Source of the DNA: Sthenelais limicola
Taxonomy: Eukaryota > Annelida > Polychaeta > Phyllodocida > Sigalionidae
Assembly (NCBI GenBank): GCA_942159475.1
Contig: OW804096.1
Coordinates: forward strand, 133,166,941 to 133,230,940
Reading direction: 5' to 3'
Length of the DNA: 64,000 nt
Shown: one piece after another, positions 11,124 through 23,300 of the stretch
How positions within the stretch are numbered: position 1 is the first letter of the stretch
Layout of the letters: each line of letters begins with the position of its first letter
The notes under the pieces: model-generated
Told to the model about the DNA's origin: nothing
Databases searched by the model: none
The model's input: only the letters and a program-made list of their open reading frames with translations
Program-made: the position numbers and the translations under genes

Positions 11124-12035
11124 CTGAGTAACGCGGCGCTGATCAACTCACTGAGTAACGCGGAGCGCTGAGTAACGCGGAGCGCTGAGTAACGCGGCGC
11201 TGATCAACTCCTCTTTTCGTCTAGCTAACAAATCATTAAAAAAGTCATTAAAAAAGTCATTAAAAAAGTCATTAAAAAAGTTTGAATCACCTATCTTCAC
11301 CTATCTTCTACCCCGTCGCATTACTTTATATCTATATCGATATTTTCTACTATATGAAAACACTATAGACCAACTTAGGTCTTGAATCACCTATCTTCTA
11401 CCCCTTCCCATTACTTTATATCTATATCGACTCCTAATCACCCATCTTCTACCCATTCGATACTTTATATCTATATCGACTCCAACTTATGTCTTGAATC
11501 ACCTATCTTCTACCCATTCGCATTACTTTATATCTATATCGACTCCTACTATAGTGATTTTTCATTTTATTACTACTCATAATACTTTTACCTATAATCT
11601 TGTACATTTTTGGACAACTGGCAATTCAGAGCCTACTAATAAATGGCGCTGTTGGTTGCACCACCATAACCACCATACTCACTCAGACATGCACTCTTAT
11701 GACCAACTGGTTTACTTCCGATCGTGCCCGCCTGCTAATAAATGGCGCTTTTGGTTGCACCACCATAACCACCATACTCACTCCGACATGCACTCGTATG
11801 ACCAACTTGTTTACTTCCGATCGTGCCCGCCTTCTAATAAATGGCGCTTTTCGTTCGCTCCCCTAAAAATTTAATTCTTTCCTTTCACACCAGCTGACAC
11901 TACGACCCCATCCTCTTCCTGCCGATCGTGCCCGCCTTCTAATAAATGGCGCTTTTGGTTCGCTCCCCTAAAAATGTAATTCTTTCCTTTCACACCAGCT
12001 GACACTACGACCCCATCCTCTTCCTGCACCAAAAT
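11124..12035. repeat. Cluster of short tandem arrays at the left edge of the island
   Basis: Several arrays follow each other. The GAGTAACGCGG(AG)CGCT motif is repeated about four times at 11124-11210. A 12-bp ATTAAAAAAGTC unit is repeated four times at about 11234-11282. A unit of about 100 bp containing CACCTATCTTCTACC and TTTATATCTATATCGACTCC is repeated to about 11545. A 97-bp unit with AATAAATGGCGCT and GGTTGCACCACCATAACCAC occurs at about 11636-11850, and a related unit of about 100 bp at about 11850-12030. The block GCCCGC-TGCTA-TA-ATGGCGC-GGTTGC-CCACC-TAACC also appears diverged at 53127-53160, the other edge of the island. Open frames across these arrays look spurious. Confidence 0.85.
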
Positions 12036-13940
12036 AGCGACTTCTGACGATATATAAATACAACATCGTCGCACTTTCTCTAAAAATATATTTATCATTT
12101 TTATATATCTAATTGTGACCATCATTTTTTTCTAATATGTTTTGTAGTTAACCCTTAATTACATTTTTGTCCATTTTATTTATTGCATTTTCGACGATGA
12201 AATGAAATGAAATGCCATTTTGACTGGCTCATAATTATCCCTTATTTATCGCCAGCAGACGACTACATATTGCGAATAGGACAAAATTGTTATTCTTATG
12301 AATAAGAGAACGTATCTTATGACCAGACATACGCTATATTATATTAGGGCGATATCCATAATTTTGAAAAAGTTCTGATTGCCATCCAAATAATATTGCG
12401 CTATGCAACAGTCTTCTCACCTTTATATTGCCTACCGCTATTTGTTGTATAAATCAAAGCGACACAAATGGTGTCAGATATACCCACTATTCATCATTTT
12501 CTCTGCCTGATTTAGCAAGATTTCTCAAGTGTGTAGAGTTGGCAATCGTAAATTTTCTGACGGATTGACACCATCCTACACTCGACATTCAGAATGAACA
12601 ACATGATGAATTATATTTCTAAAAAAGCCTTTACGGACTGTACTAATGAAAAAACACTCCCATATATAGGCACTTCTGTATCATATGCTCGGACCTGAGC
12701 CCCCATAGTGTCCAAGGGAAATTGTAGAAAATCCAAAATCGATCAAAACTCCCTTTGATACCAACAAAATCAATATCTCCGACATACTGCAGAAATCACA
12801 TCTACCTCCTTCCACTTACGAACAAATGGCGCATCCTATGACTGTCATCACAATGTCCAGGAAAACAAACAAGTGATGACAACCCTTAATCCCCTCTGAT
12901 CCGGCTAAGCCCTTTGAAATTTGTCTACCAATCATCAAACGTACAAATACCTACAATAATAATCTTTGCAATCATGTCGCAATTCGGACGTCTGCCAGCC
13001 ATTTTTTTCTCTGCAATACATGCCCAAATGGCGCTGTTGGTTGCACTCAGAACATGCACTCTCTCCAATCAACTATCCAGAATCACAGTTATTCGGCTGA
13101 ACTTTTATAAAAATCAATTGCCGCGATTGGGGCCTACTTAAAAATGAAATTAGGGACGTGGGCCGGTATTCTCCTTTCTTGGATTGACTTTCACATGATT
13201 TTGGACTGAAACTGGCCCGGTCATATTATGTTGTACACGGGGCGGGGGTTAATTGACATGCAATTTCTTATTGCAATATCCCTATTATCTATTATTACCA
13301 GCTATATATTGGTAATTAGAATAGCTAAAAAATGTTTTTGATGCAAAACCTGCCAATTTGAAAAATATTTTGTTGAATGAAACCTCCACTAATTATTTTC
13401 ATATCGACAAGTGAGAATCACGAATATTCATTCGCATTACTGAAAAAAATTTCACTTGGCTAATAATGAAAACACCATCCAAGATATTAGATCTATTAGA
13501 TATCGAGAAGCGCATCTCTGTCAGAAATCAAATAAGCTTTCGACTTAATTAGCTGCTCAACTGCACGACTTTGATAAACATCGAAGCTTGTCATGACACT
13601 CATATGGAGATGCGAGGCAAGCATAGATGCCAATATGCCAATTCAAACTTTACCATCGACTAATTGATTATTTCACATGTCCCTTAAATTTCGCCATGCA
13701 ACAATCATAATTCATTACATGAGAGAGACATAGGAGAGAGACCGCCTCCTTTATTATTAAATGAGTGAAACCCTTAATTTGGCATATTTAATTGTCTTAA
13801 TTCGCTTAGGCGCGCAGACTATGCTATGTTCATCATACATATATTATTCTGGTGAAATTTTAAAAAGGACGCGAACTAAATTTATACGTTTTAAACGAAT
13901 TAATCTATTTGAGACAATGGGTATGTCGGGTCTCCTTTGG
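12036..13940. other. Island sequence between repeat arrays, no gene supported
   Basis: AT-rich sequence. At 13023-13070 another diverged copy of the AAATGGCGCTGTTGGTTGCAC motif of the 11.6 kb array is seen. Short frames such as the one at 12914-13141 have no recognisable domain. I find no splice-consistent exon. Confidence 0.5.
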
Positions 13941-14041
13941 TAGGTGGGTGGGTGGGTGGGTGCGCATAGATCCTGCACAGACTGTCGCTTGGTGCTGGGT
14001 GGGTGGGTGGGTGCGCATAGATCCTGCACAGACTGTCGCTT
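13941..14041. repeat. Tandem duplication with GGGT runs
   Basis: The unit (GGGT)n TGCGCATAGATCCTGCACAG ACTGTCGCTTGGT occurs twice head to tail. The (GGGT)n part could form a G-quadruplex on the plus strand. It lies about 300 bp upstream of the first coding exon of the large plus-strand gene. Confidence 0.85.
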
Positions 14042-14194
14042 GGTCGTTTGGCTGCGTTATTTCCACATCTGTAATTGGTTAAAATTTTCCCTCAGCATCC
14101 ATTATGACGTCTATATAAACCTATCGTGTTTCAATTTACCTATTATATGCGCTCCGTGCACATACCTTCTGATCTAACATATCGTAAGAGATAC

Positions 14195-14285
14195 TCTAAC
14201 GTAAAAATATATTACTCTACATATACTATATACTATATATATTATATATATATATACTATATACTATATATACTCTACACCTTTT
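14195..14285. promoter_or_regulatory. TA-rich microsatellite just upstream of the large gene's start
   Basis: Repeated ACTATATACTATATAT segments immediately precede the ATG at 14323, by roughly 40-120 bp. Several TATATA boxes are present, so the core promoter of the USP-transposase gene could lie here; this is inference only. Confidence 0.35.
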
Positions 14286-14322
14286 TCTACATTTTGTATA
14301 TTTTGATACATTGGTTGTCACA

Positions 14323-17300
14323 ATGAGCGGAATCATCAACCAATCGAGCAACTGCTTCATCAATTCGGCCCTTCAACTCCTGTCAAATGTGCCGCTCTTT
14401 TCCGATCGCTGCATCGCTACAAAAATATCGCATGACTCCCATCATCACTATAACAGTGGTAGGTAACATTAAATTAAGTCTCTCTCACTTTTGAAATGGA
14501 TTACCTACCATGGATTACATACAATGGATTACATTTACATCTTACCTACACTTCGGTAGTAATTTATATTACTGAAGAGAATGGGGGACTTAAATTATAA
14601 ATGGGAGACTCTAAATTATGACAATTTCATCAATGTGTACAGCCACCCGCTCTTTGTACATTTTCTGAAATCTGACCCCTTACATCTACACACTACCATA
14701 CACTATGCATTCATTCTCCCCTCCCACTCAAACTGATTCTTATGGTAAAACTAATCCCTCGGCCTTTCCTATATATAATGAACATTCCCCCAAAGACATT
14801 TCTGGATCAATTGATTTCGCCTTACTCTAGCATTATGAAATGCCACTTGAATTTATTTATCCTCATATAATCGTGCATGAGTGGGTGCTCTAACTAATGT
14901 AGCAGTATGACTGACAACACGCAAGTCAATCATACCTATCGGATTAGTAATAGCCTCTCACCCGTCATCTTACGTGAGTCAGACGTGACACCAATCAGTC
15001 CATTCACAGTTGCCCGAGCTGTTTAAGACAATGTTCCCATACTATCTATTTTTATAACTAATCCATCCTGCTGCCAAACATGACTCTGCACGCACAGCCG
15101 CCCGAGCCGATCTTATTACAATCTCCCCTTACAATATATTATTGCAACTAATCGATCCTGCTGCCCAACACCCTAACCTTTCAATTATTTTGCGTCTATA
15201 TTTGGGGGGGGGGGGGGGGTGCTACTGCTAAACACTTTAATATGTGACTAGTTATACCTACTTTTTATCGGTCGGGAAATTTATTCATTACTTCTGCACA
15301 AATTTGCTCATTTGAACGACCATCTTATTTCACTCTGTGCCTTTCGTAGCACCTTCCTTCACCAGCATTGACTAGCATATCTTACGAACCGATCTAACTA
15401 TATCCTTGCAATACCCAAAAGGCTATTACTTGTAGTCATTATTTGCGCTATTACTTGATCAATTCATATTCCCACCTAACCAACCGCACATAACATTAGT
15501 CATTTAGCACCAAAATAATAGCCTTTTTTCCACAATCATTAATTAAAATTAGTTTCCTTTTAGCTAACTATAACAATTTGCCATCGTCAAATTCCTTATT
15601 ACCCATTTGAGACACTATTGAGAGAATCAAACACACAACGAAACAGCTATTTTTGTATTTTTTGTATTTATAACTGTCAGTGCGAACATCTAAATTGTAG
15701 CATAAACATCCTGCAATCTTACCCCCGCGCAAGCGATGGTATCGCTTTGATCTATCCTGTCGTTAATCTGTTGACACTTCTGACACTCTCATTATCTGGC
15801 ATCCCCGCATTTACACCCAATGAGCATCAGCCAATCGCATGTGCCCGCCCCCACTGCCCATCCATCCTCTCACTTTCATCATATATAATGTGGCATTGCG
15901 TCCACTTCAATTAGTTCGCAACTGGTAAGCATGGAGTGATTTCCATATCGACCTTTTCTATATTATCTTTTTTCTCCTGATAGGTTTCAACCTATTGCCA
16001 CTCGTGTGATGGCATCTTTTGCATTGTCCATGTTGGACATTGGATCAATTTCTGCAACCTTTCACTCATTCTTTCTTGGCACAAATGTTCCGACACTCTC
16101 GGCGATCTGCCTTTGAAACTTTCTTCCTTCCATGTCATTTCATCAAATCGATAGGGTCTTGTACAATAATACATCTCTACCCCCCCTTCTTTGTAACTGC
16201 AATCCCTCACTATGAATTGACCCTTTTCGAAAATTGGGCTTAGAACTGTTGATTCCAACGATTGAGTGCGATATGACAATATCAAAATCTTATATTCTGT
16301 CGACCATCGACCATATTTTGTTTAAATAGATTGTGCTCCCAGTGCACATTAATAGCTGCACGGACCTTTTGACAGGTCACACACAACATACTACATTAGA
16401 AATGACCTATAGTTACAAATCTACACATTCCCTCTATATCAATCTACATCCTCTCATTCCTTTGATGACGTCAAACATTTGTCAGTAGCATTGCATTTGC
16501 CTTTTTTCCTTTTCAATGCGAAACATTCCCTCATTTTCCCTCTAGTAATGTGGGAGTACATTGATTGCTCCTTTTGTTTTGTCTCGCTCTGCTGGTTGGC
16601 GCGCTTGCGTGCTTAAAACGCCCGATAAACACAACACAATCTTGGTCTTTTGACAAGTATTTATCTCCTAGAGTATACGATCCATGAGCAATAGTATCTA
16701 ACAAATCAACAATACAGAGAAGGGCTAATTCAAAGAGATGTCAGTATTGATAATGACAAATGCTGATCATTTGAATCCAAATAAATGAGGGGAAACCTCT
16801 TTCTCTTCTCTCCTTGAAATCTTTTGCATGGAGGGCTCTTTCCTTTTCACTACTCGGGTCGGCAGGCAGGTCAAAGTCTTTTTTAATTTTTGATAAATTC
16901 AGAGTAGGTCGATTATTGTTCAGGTTAATGCCTATATTTGGACAGGTCACATTTTGAGAAATCATAATTGTCCACTTGAAAATTGAACATGTCAAACTTA
17001 CATCTCTTCGTATGATATGCTAGTCAATGCTGGTGCCGCCATTACGTTCCTTATGGCTTTTACAAAACAAATTTGTCTCCAAACGCTTCCTGAGCCTTTG
17101 CTTATCGCTCTCGAGTTCGAGAGCATTACACATTTGTTGACATTTGGTCTCATGTTCTTTCTTCTTTCCTCATAATTTTTTTATGGGCTTTCACATCCAA
17201 TCTTTTTAGGCTTTTTCCTCTTTGTATGGGTCGATACTGGCCCCCCCATGACCCCTTAAAATGTCCCCTGAGCCCCCTAACTAACTCAGAGGGGCAGACG

Positions 17301-20300
17301 GGTCTTGAGAGTTTTCCTTTTCACTACTCGGGTCGGCAGGCAGGTCAAAGTCTTTTTTAACTGTTGATAAATTCAGAGTATGTTGATTATTGTTCAGGTT
17401 AATGCCTATATTTTGACAGGTCACATTTTGAGAAATCATAATTGTCCAATTCAAAATTGAACATGTCAATCGTCCACGTAGCTCTTCTTTTCATATCGGC
17501 TATAACGGCTATTTTGTTGTTGTAGTACAATTCGATAGTCATTACCATATGAGGGGCTTAGGAGGTTGCTCCAGTGCAGATTAACACCTGCAGGGAGGCC
17601 ACATTTCGTTTGGGGTAACCAAGGGTTACCAACGGCTATCCTTGGCGGGCATGTGTTGGCCATCTTCCCCTGGGCATCGTCACGGCCTAAGCACAATTTA
17701 CATGGAGTGGTCTGTTATACAATCCATTGAAATCTTTTAATACCTGAAGTCCCCAAAGTCTAATCTGTGGCCGTAGTGTTAATAGCATATATTGAAATAC
17801 TACATTATCTGAATACTTATATTTCCTGATATAAACTTACATCTCTTCCTACGATATGCTAGTCAATGCTGGTGCCGCCATTACTTTCCTTATGGCTTTT
17901 AAACTGGAATTGTTAGTATGAGGGCAAACAATATGTGGACATCTTGTCCTATATAAAGTTACATCCGTTTTGCTTCTTTGTGCTGCTGCTCGAGCCACAT
18001 AGCGTTTTTGGTCTTTTTGCTGCTGCTAGAACGACCTAGTCTGTTTGGTCTTGTATACCATAATTACTAATCGCCATATATAATAAGACATATATAAAGT
18101 TACAACATCTTTGACTCAATCATCTCCTTTTTTGATTTGTTGTCTTGCTGCTGCTGCTCGAGCGACTTACATCTCTTTATACCATGTGCTAGTCACTGCT
18201 GGTGCCGCCCTTACTTTCTTATTCATTAGAGATCAAGATTAAGATCAGCCCAATGTTAGACTTATTGTGACCAACATCTCTATGATCAGAAATATAGTAG
18301 CCGAGTAGAGTTAACTGATCATTAAGAACATTTATTATTATGTACCATACACATGCGTCAGTAGTCATGGCTCAATAGGGGCCATACCTAGGGTCGTACT
18401 GTTGTTGCGGATTATGGAGCATATTTAAAATATTTTGTAATCTGGCTAAGTTAGCATTTAAGTTTGAAATCTTTTAATACCTGAAGTCCCCAAAGTCTAA
18501 TCTGTGGCCGTAGTGTTAATAGCATATATTGAAATACTACATTATCTGAATACTAATATTTCCTGATATAAACTTACATCTCTTCCTACGATATGCTAGT
18601 CAATGCTGGTGCCGCCATTACTTTCCTTATGGCTTTTAAACTGGAATTGTTAGTATGAGGGCAAACAATATGTGGACATCTCGTCCTATATAAAGTTACA
18701 TCCGTTTTGCTTCTTTGTGCTGCTGCTCGAGCCACATAGCGTTTTTGGTCTTTTTGCTGCTGCTAGAACGACCTAGTCTGTTTGGTCTTGTATACCATAA
18801 TTACTAATCGCCATATATAATAAGACATATATAAAGTTACAACATCTTTGACTCAATCATCTCCTTTTTTGATTTGTTGTCTTGCTGCTGCTGCTCGAGC
18901 GACTTACATCTCTTTATACCATATGCTAGTCACTGCTGGTGCCGCCCTTACTTTCTTATTCATTAGAGATCAAGATTAAGATCAGCCCAATGTTAGACTT
19001 ATTGTGACCAACATCTCTATGATCAGAAATATAGTAGCCGAGTAGAGTTAACTGATCATTAAGAACAGCCTTTCATATTATGTACCATACACATGCGTCA
19101 GTAGTCATGGCTCAATAGGGGCCATACCTAGGGTCGTACTGTTGTTGCGGATTATGGAGCATATTTAAAATATTTTGTAATCTGGCTAAGTTAGCATTTA
19201 AGTTAACATTCATCTGTTCAAAAGCTGGGTTGGGGAATGGATAGATATCATTTCTTGTTATGATGATTTAAATGATGGCCCTGGTGGTTGTGTCTATGGT
19301 CATGATGCTTCTTTGAAAGACATGATGGTTATTCTGTTATCACGATGGTTGCGCCTACGATCACGGTTTTCAGGTCTTGGGTGTGGCTGCTGGTTTTGCC
19401 TTGCTGGTTTTGCTTTGCTGCTGGTTTGCAAGTCTTGCGTTTTGCAGCTGGTCCTGCCGTTGCTGAATCCTAGCAGTCTGGTACAAAAAGACATGTCTAC
19501 CCGCCTTCTTCAAGTGGAATAATATTACATATATAAACTTACACCATCTTTGACTCCAGCGTGTCCTCTTGACATTTGTTTGGTCTCATGTTCTCTCTCT
19601 TTCCCTCATAATTTGTTTATGCGCTTTCACTCACATCGCAAATCAGATCATCGAATTTGGCTTGTTCCTCTTTGTATGGGTAGACACTCTTGCCCATCTG
19701 ACCTAAGCGCTTGTCTTTATCTTTGAAACTTTCCTTACCTCTCATTTCATTTAATCCTAGCAGTCTGGTACAAAAAGACATGTCTACCCGCCTTCTTCAA
19801 GTGGAATAATATTACATATATAAACTTACACCATCTTTGACTCCAGCGTGTCCTCTTGACATTTGTTTGGTCTCATGTTCTCTCTCTTTCCCTCATAATT
19901 TGTTTATGCGCTTTCACTCACATCGCAAATCAGATCATCGAATTTGGCTTGTTCCTCTTTGTATGGGTAGACACTCTTGCCCATCTGACCTAAGCGCTTG
20001 TCTTTATCTTTGAAACTTTCCTTACCTCTCATTTCATTTAATCCTAGCAGTCTGGTACAAAAAGACATGTCTACCCGCCTTCTTCAAGTGGAATAATATT
20101 ACATATATAAACTTACACCATCTTTGACTCCAGCGTGTCCTCTTGACATTTGTTTGGTCTCATGTTCTCTCTCTTTCCCTCATAATTTGTTTATGCGCTT
20201 TCACTCACATCGCAAATCAGATCATCGAATTTGGCTTGTTCCTCTTTGTATGGGTAGACACTCTTGCCCATCTGACCTAAGCGCTTGTCTTTATCTTTGA

Positions 20301-23300
20301 AACTTTCCTTACCTCTCATTTCATTTAATCCTAGCAGTCTGGTACAAAAAGACATGTCTACCCGCCTTCTTCAAGTGGAATAATATTACATATATAAACT
20401 TACACCATCTTTGACTCCAGCGTGTCCTCTTGACATTTGTTTGGTCTCATGTTCTCTCTCTTTCCCTCATAATTTGTTTATGCGCTTTCACTCACATCGC
20501 AAATCAGATCATCGAATTTGGCTTGTTCCTCTTTGTATGGGTAGACACTCTTGCCCATCTGACCTAAGCGCTTGTCTTTATCTTTGAAACTTTCCTTAAA
20601 TTAATATTACATATATAAACTTACACCATTTTTGACTCCAGCATCTAAAAAGCAACAACTAACACATGCTGTCTCCTATTCATTCCTTGTAATACTATAT
20701 ACCTCAGCCACAGCTCACGCTCACAATTCAGATATAACGTATATGATCTCCTTATATTGCAATCGTTCCGATTTTCCATATTTTTTCATTATTTCATACT
20801 GCTTGTGCTTCAAACATGACATCAATTTTGTCAGTGTGAACATTACCCATGTGGGTTATGGCTCATGCTCATTCCTTTATAATAGACTTGCGCTTCAAAC
20901 ATGACATCAGTTTTGTCAGTGTGAAAGCATGACTAAATATAACATCACATGAAAACGTACAGCATTTTCTTACTTACTGTGACCACTTTCATTATGGCCT
21001 TTCCCAAAGTCTTTTCACAAGCATAAGATGTGCACAATCTGTCTTCTCTAATGTGAAATAAGATACAGATATACCGATATACCAAAAAAGCAATAGTGTA
21101 AGGTGTTTCGTTGCGTTGCTGTACGATTTTTCACAAGGAGTAATTTGATAGTGCCATATTAAGACATATTAGAACGCCATACTACATTATTTGCATATTT
21201 CCCAGATGCTTTCTACCCAAACCGTAAACAGTTACACAATAGTCTCAACAAGCAAAAAGCAAGAGACCAAATGCATGCGAAATCACATACAGTACAATCA
21301 AACATCTCTGTAAACAAATGTGGTATTGTCATCCAATCGAACTTACTTCTTTATTCCATTTGACATATGCTTTAGCTCGTCAATGTGTTTCTATTTGGTT
21401 TTGTTGAACTGAAGTATCAGTCCTGCTCAAGCTCATTCGGTTATAGTACACTTGCGATTCGAACATGACTTTTGTCAGTGTGATCATTAACGATTCCATA
21501 TTGAAATCTTTAGTATCGCACATATAGGCTATTATCTAAAAAATACTGAAAGATTTTCAATTCCTTTTTCTTTCTGCCAACTATGGCTATTAGCTCTGGT
21601 CCAATTTTCTGTCGGCTTGTTGGAATAATATAAACGTCACTCTACAGACTAATTTCACATATTCAATCCCTCTGTGATGCCATATAAAATCAGCCCCCAC
21701 CCAACCTATGCTTTACCGCCGCCGATATAACCATTTCAAACTCTTTATATAAAGGGCGTAAAGCTCAACACTAGTTAGTCCATAAACCCTCGCTGGTGGG
21801 GCTGTAGTAGTGCTAACCACTAGTGTTCGGGCGACCTTGACCTTCTTCACATTCCTCGTGTCGGGCGACCACTTCCTGATTCTACGCGCCAATAGGAAAA
21901 ACGGCCACCCCGACACTCGTGCGGCCCCACAATCATTCTTCAGGCCACTGGGATGTCGCTCTACTCACAATCATGGATACATGCAATGATTTCAATTGTG
22001 AACTGGATACCTTTCTACCTAATATGATTTGTCATATTATTTCTACAAATCGTGCATATGCTATAACAATCGAAGGAAGCCAGACTGCCACTTCGCCACT
22101 GTAAGTAACAACCGTCGTCTGCCTCGCTAGCTCTCCATAACTCCCTGTCACCTTCCTCCTTCTCTTTACTACGTCCAGCGCCTACCAAGGAACTGATGCC
22201 TAGTCGGCTAACTTATGAAATTCTGTTCTATATGAACCATGAGACAATTTACCTACAATAATACCTATCTACTCTTTGATCACTCGATAATATTCGCAAG
22301 TGGACATACTCATTATTCTTTGCTTCTACGCCTTGACCTACTTTAAATCCTATAGCTACGTGTCGGCCCGAAAAATGGCGTCCTTCTCTAAGGCGCCTAT
22401 ATGCCTATAAATATATATCCACTACCATTTGTTCATTCTATCTATATTGCTTAAATCTGACCGCCTATGCATTCACATAATTATTATCAACATTTTCTTC
22501 CCCATCTTCAGGCCACTTCCACCCAATGACTAAACTAAACGGGCGGCACAGCCACCCCGACGACACTCGTGCGGCCCCAATACACATTCCTTCTTCAGGC
22601 CACTGGGATGTCGCTCTACTCACAATCATGGATATATGCAATGATTGGAATTGTGAAAATGGATACCTTTCTACCTAATGTGACAAGTCGTAAATTATGA
22701 ACTGGATACCTTTCTACCTAATATGACTTGTCATATTATTTCTACAAATCGTGCATATGCTATAACAACGGAAAGAAGCCAGACTGCCACTTCGCCACTG
22801 TAAGTAGCAACCGTCTGCCTCGCTAGCTCTCCATAACTCCCTGTCACCTTCCTCCTTCTTTTTACTACGTCCAGCGCCTACCAAGGAACTGATGCCTAGT
22901 CGGCTAACTTATGAAATTCTGTTCTATATGAACCATGAGACAATTTACCTACAATAATACCTTTCTACTCTTTGATCACTCGATAATATTCGCAAGTGGA
23001 CATACTCATTATTCTTTGCTTCTACGCCTTGACCTACTTTAAATCCTATAGCTACGTGTCGGCCCGAAAAATGGCGTCCTTCTCTAAGGCGCCTATATGC
23101 CTATAAATATATATCCACTACCATTTGTTCATTCTATCTATATTGCTTAAATCTGACCGCCTATGCATTCACATAATTATTATCAACACTTTCTTCCCCA
23201 TCTTCAGGCCACTTCCACCCAATGACTAAACTAAACGGGCGGCACAGCCACCCCGACGACACTCGTGCGGCCCCAATACACATTCCTTCTTCAGGCCACT

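Noticed and set aside
16019..16243. Plus frame of 74 residues at 16.0-16.2 kb
   Set aside because: The opposite strand has homology to the 287-bp array frame; the plus frame has none.
21919..22104. Possible exon HWDVALLTIMD...SQTATSP between an AG and a GTAAGT
   Set aside because: The same segment is broken in the other copies of the array, and its outgoing phase does not fit the next known exon.
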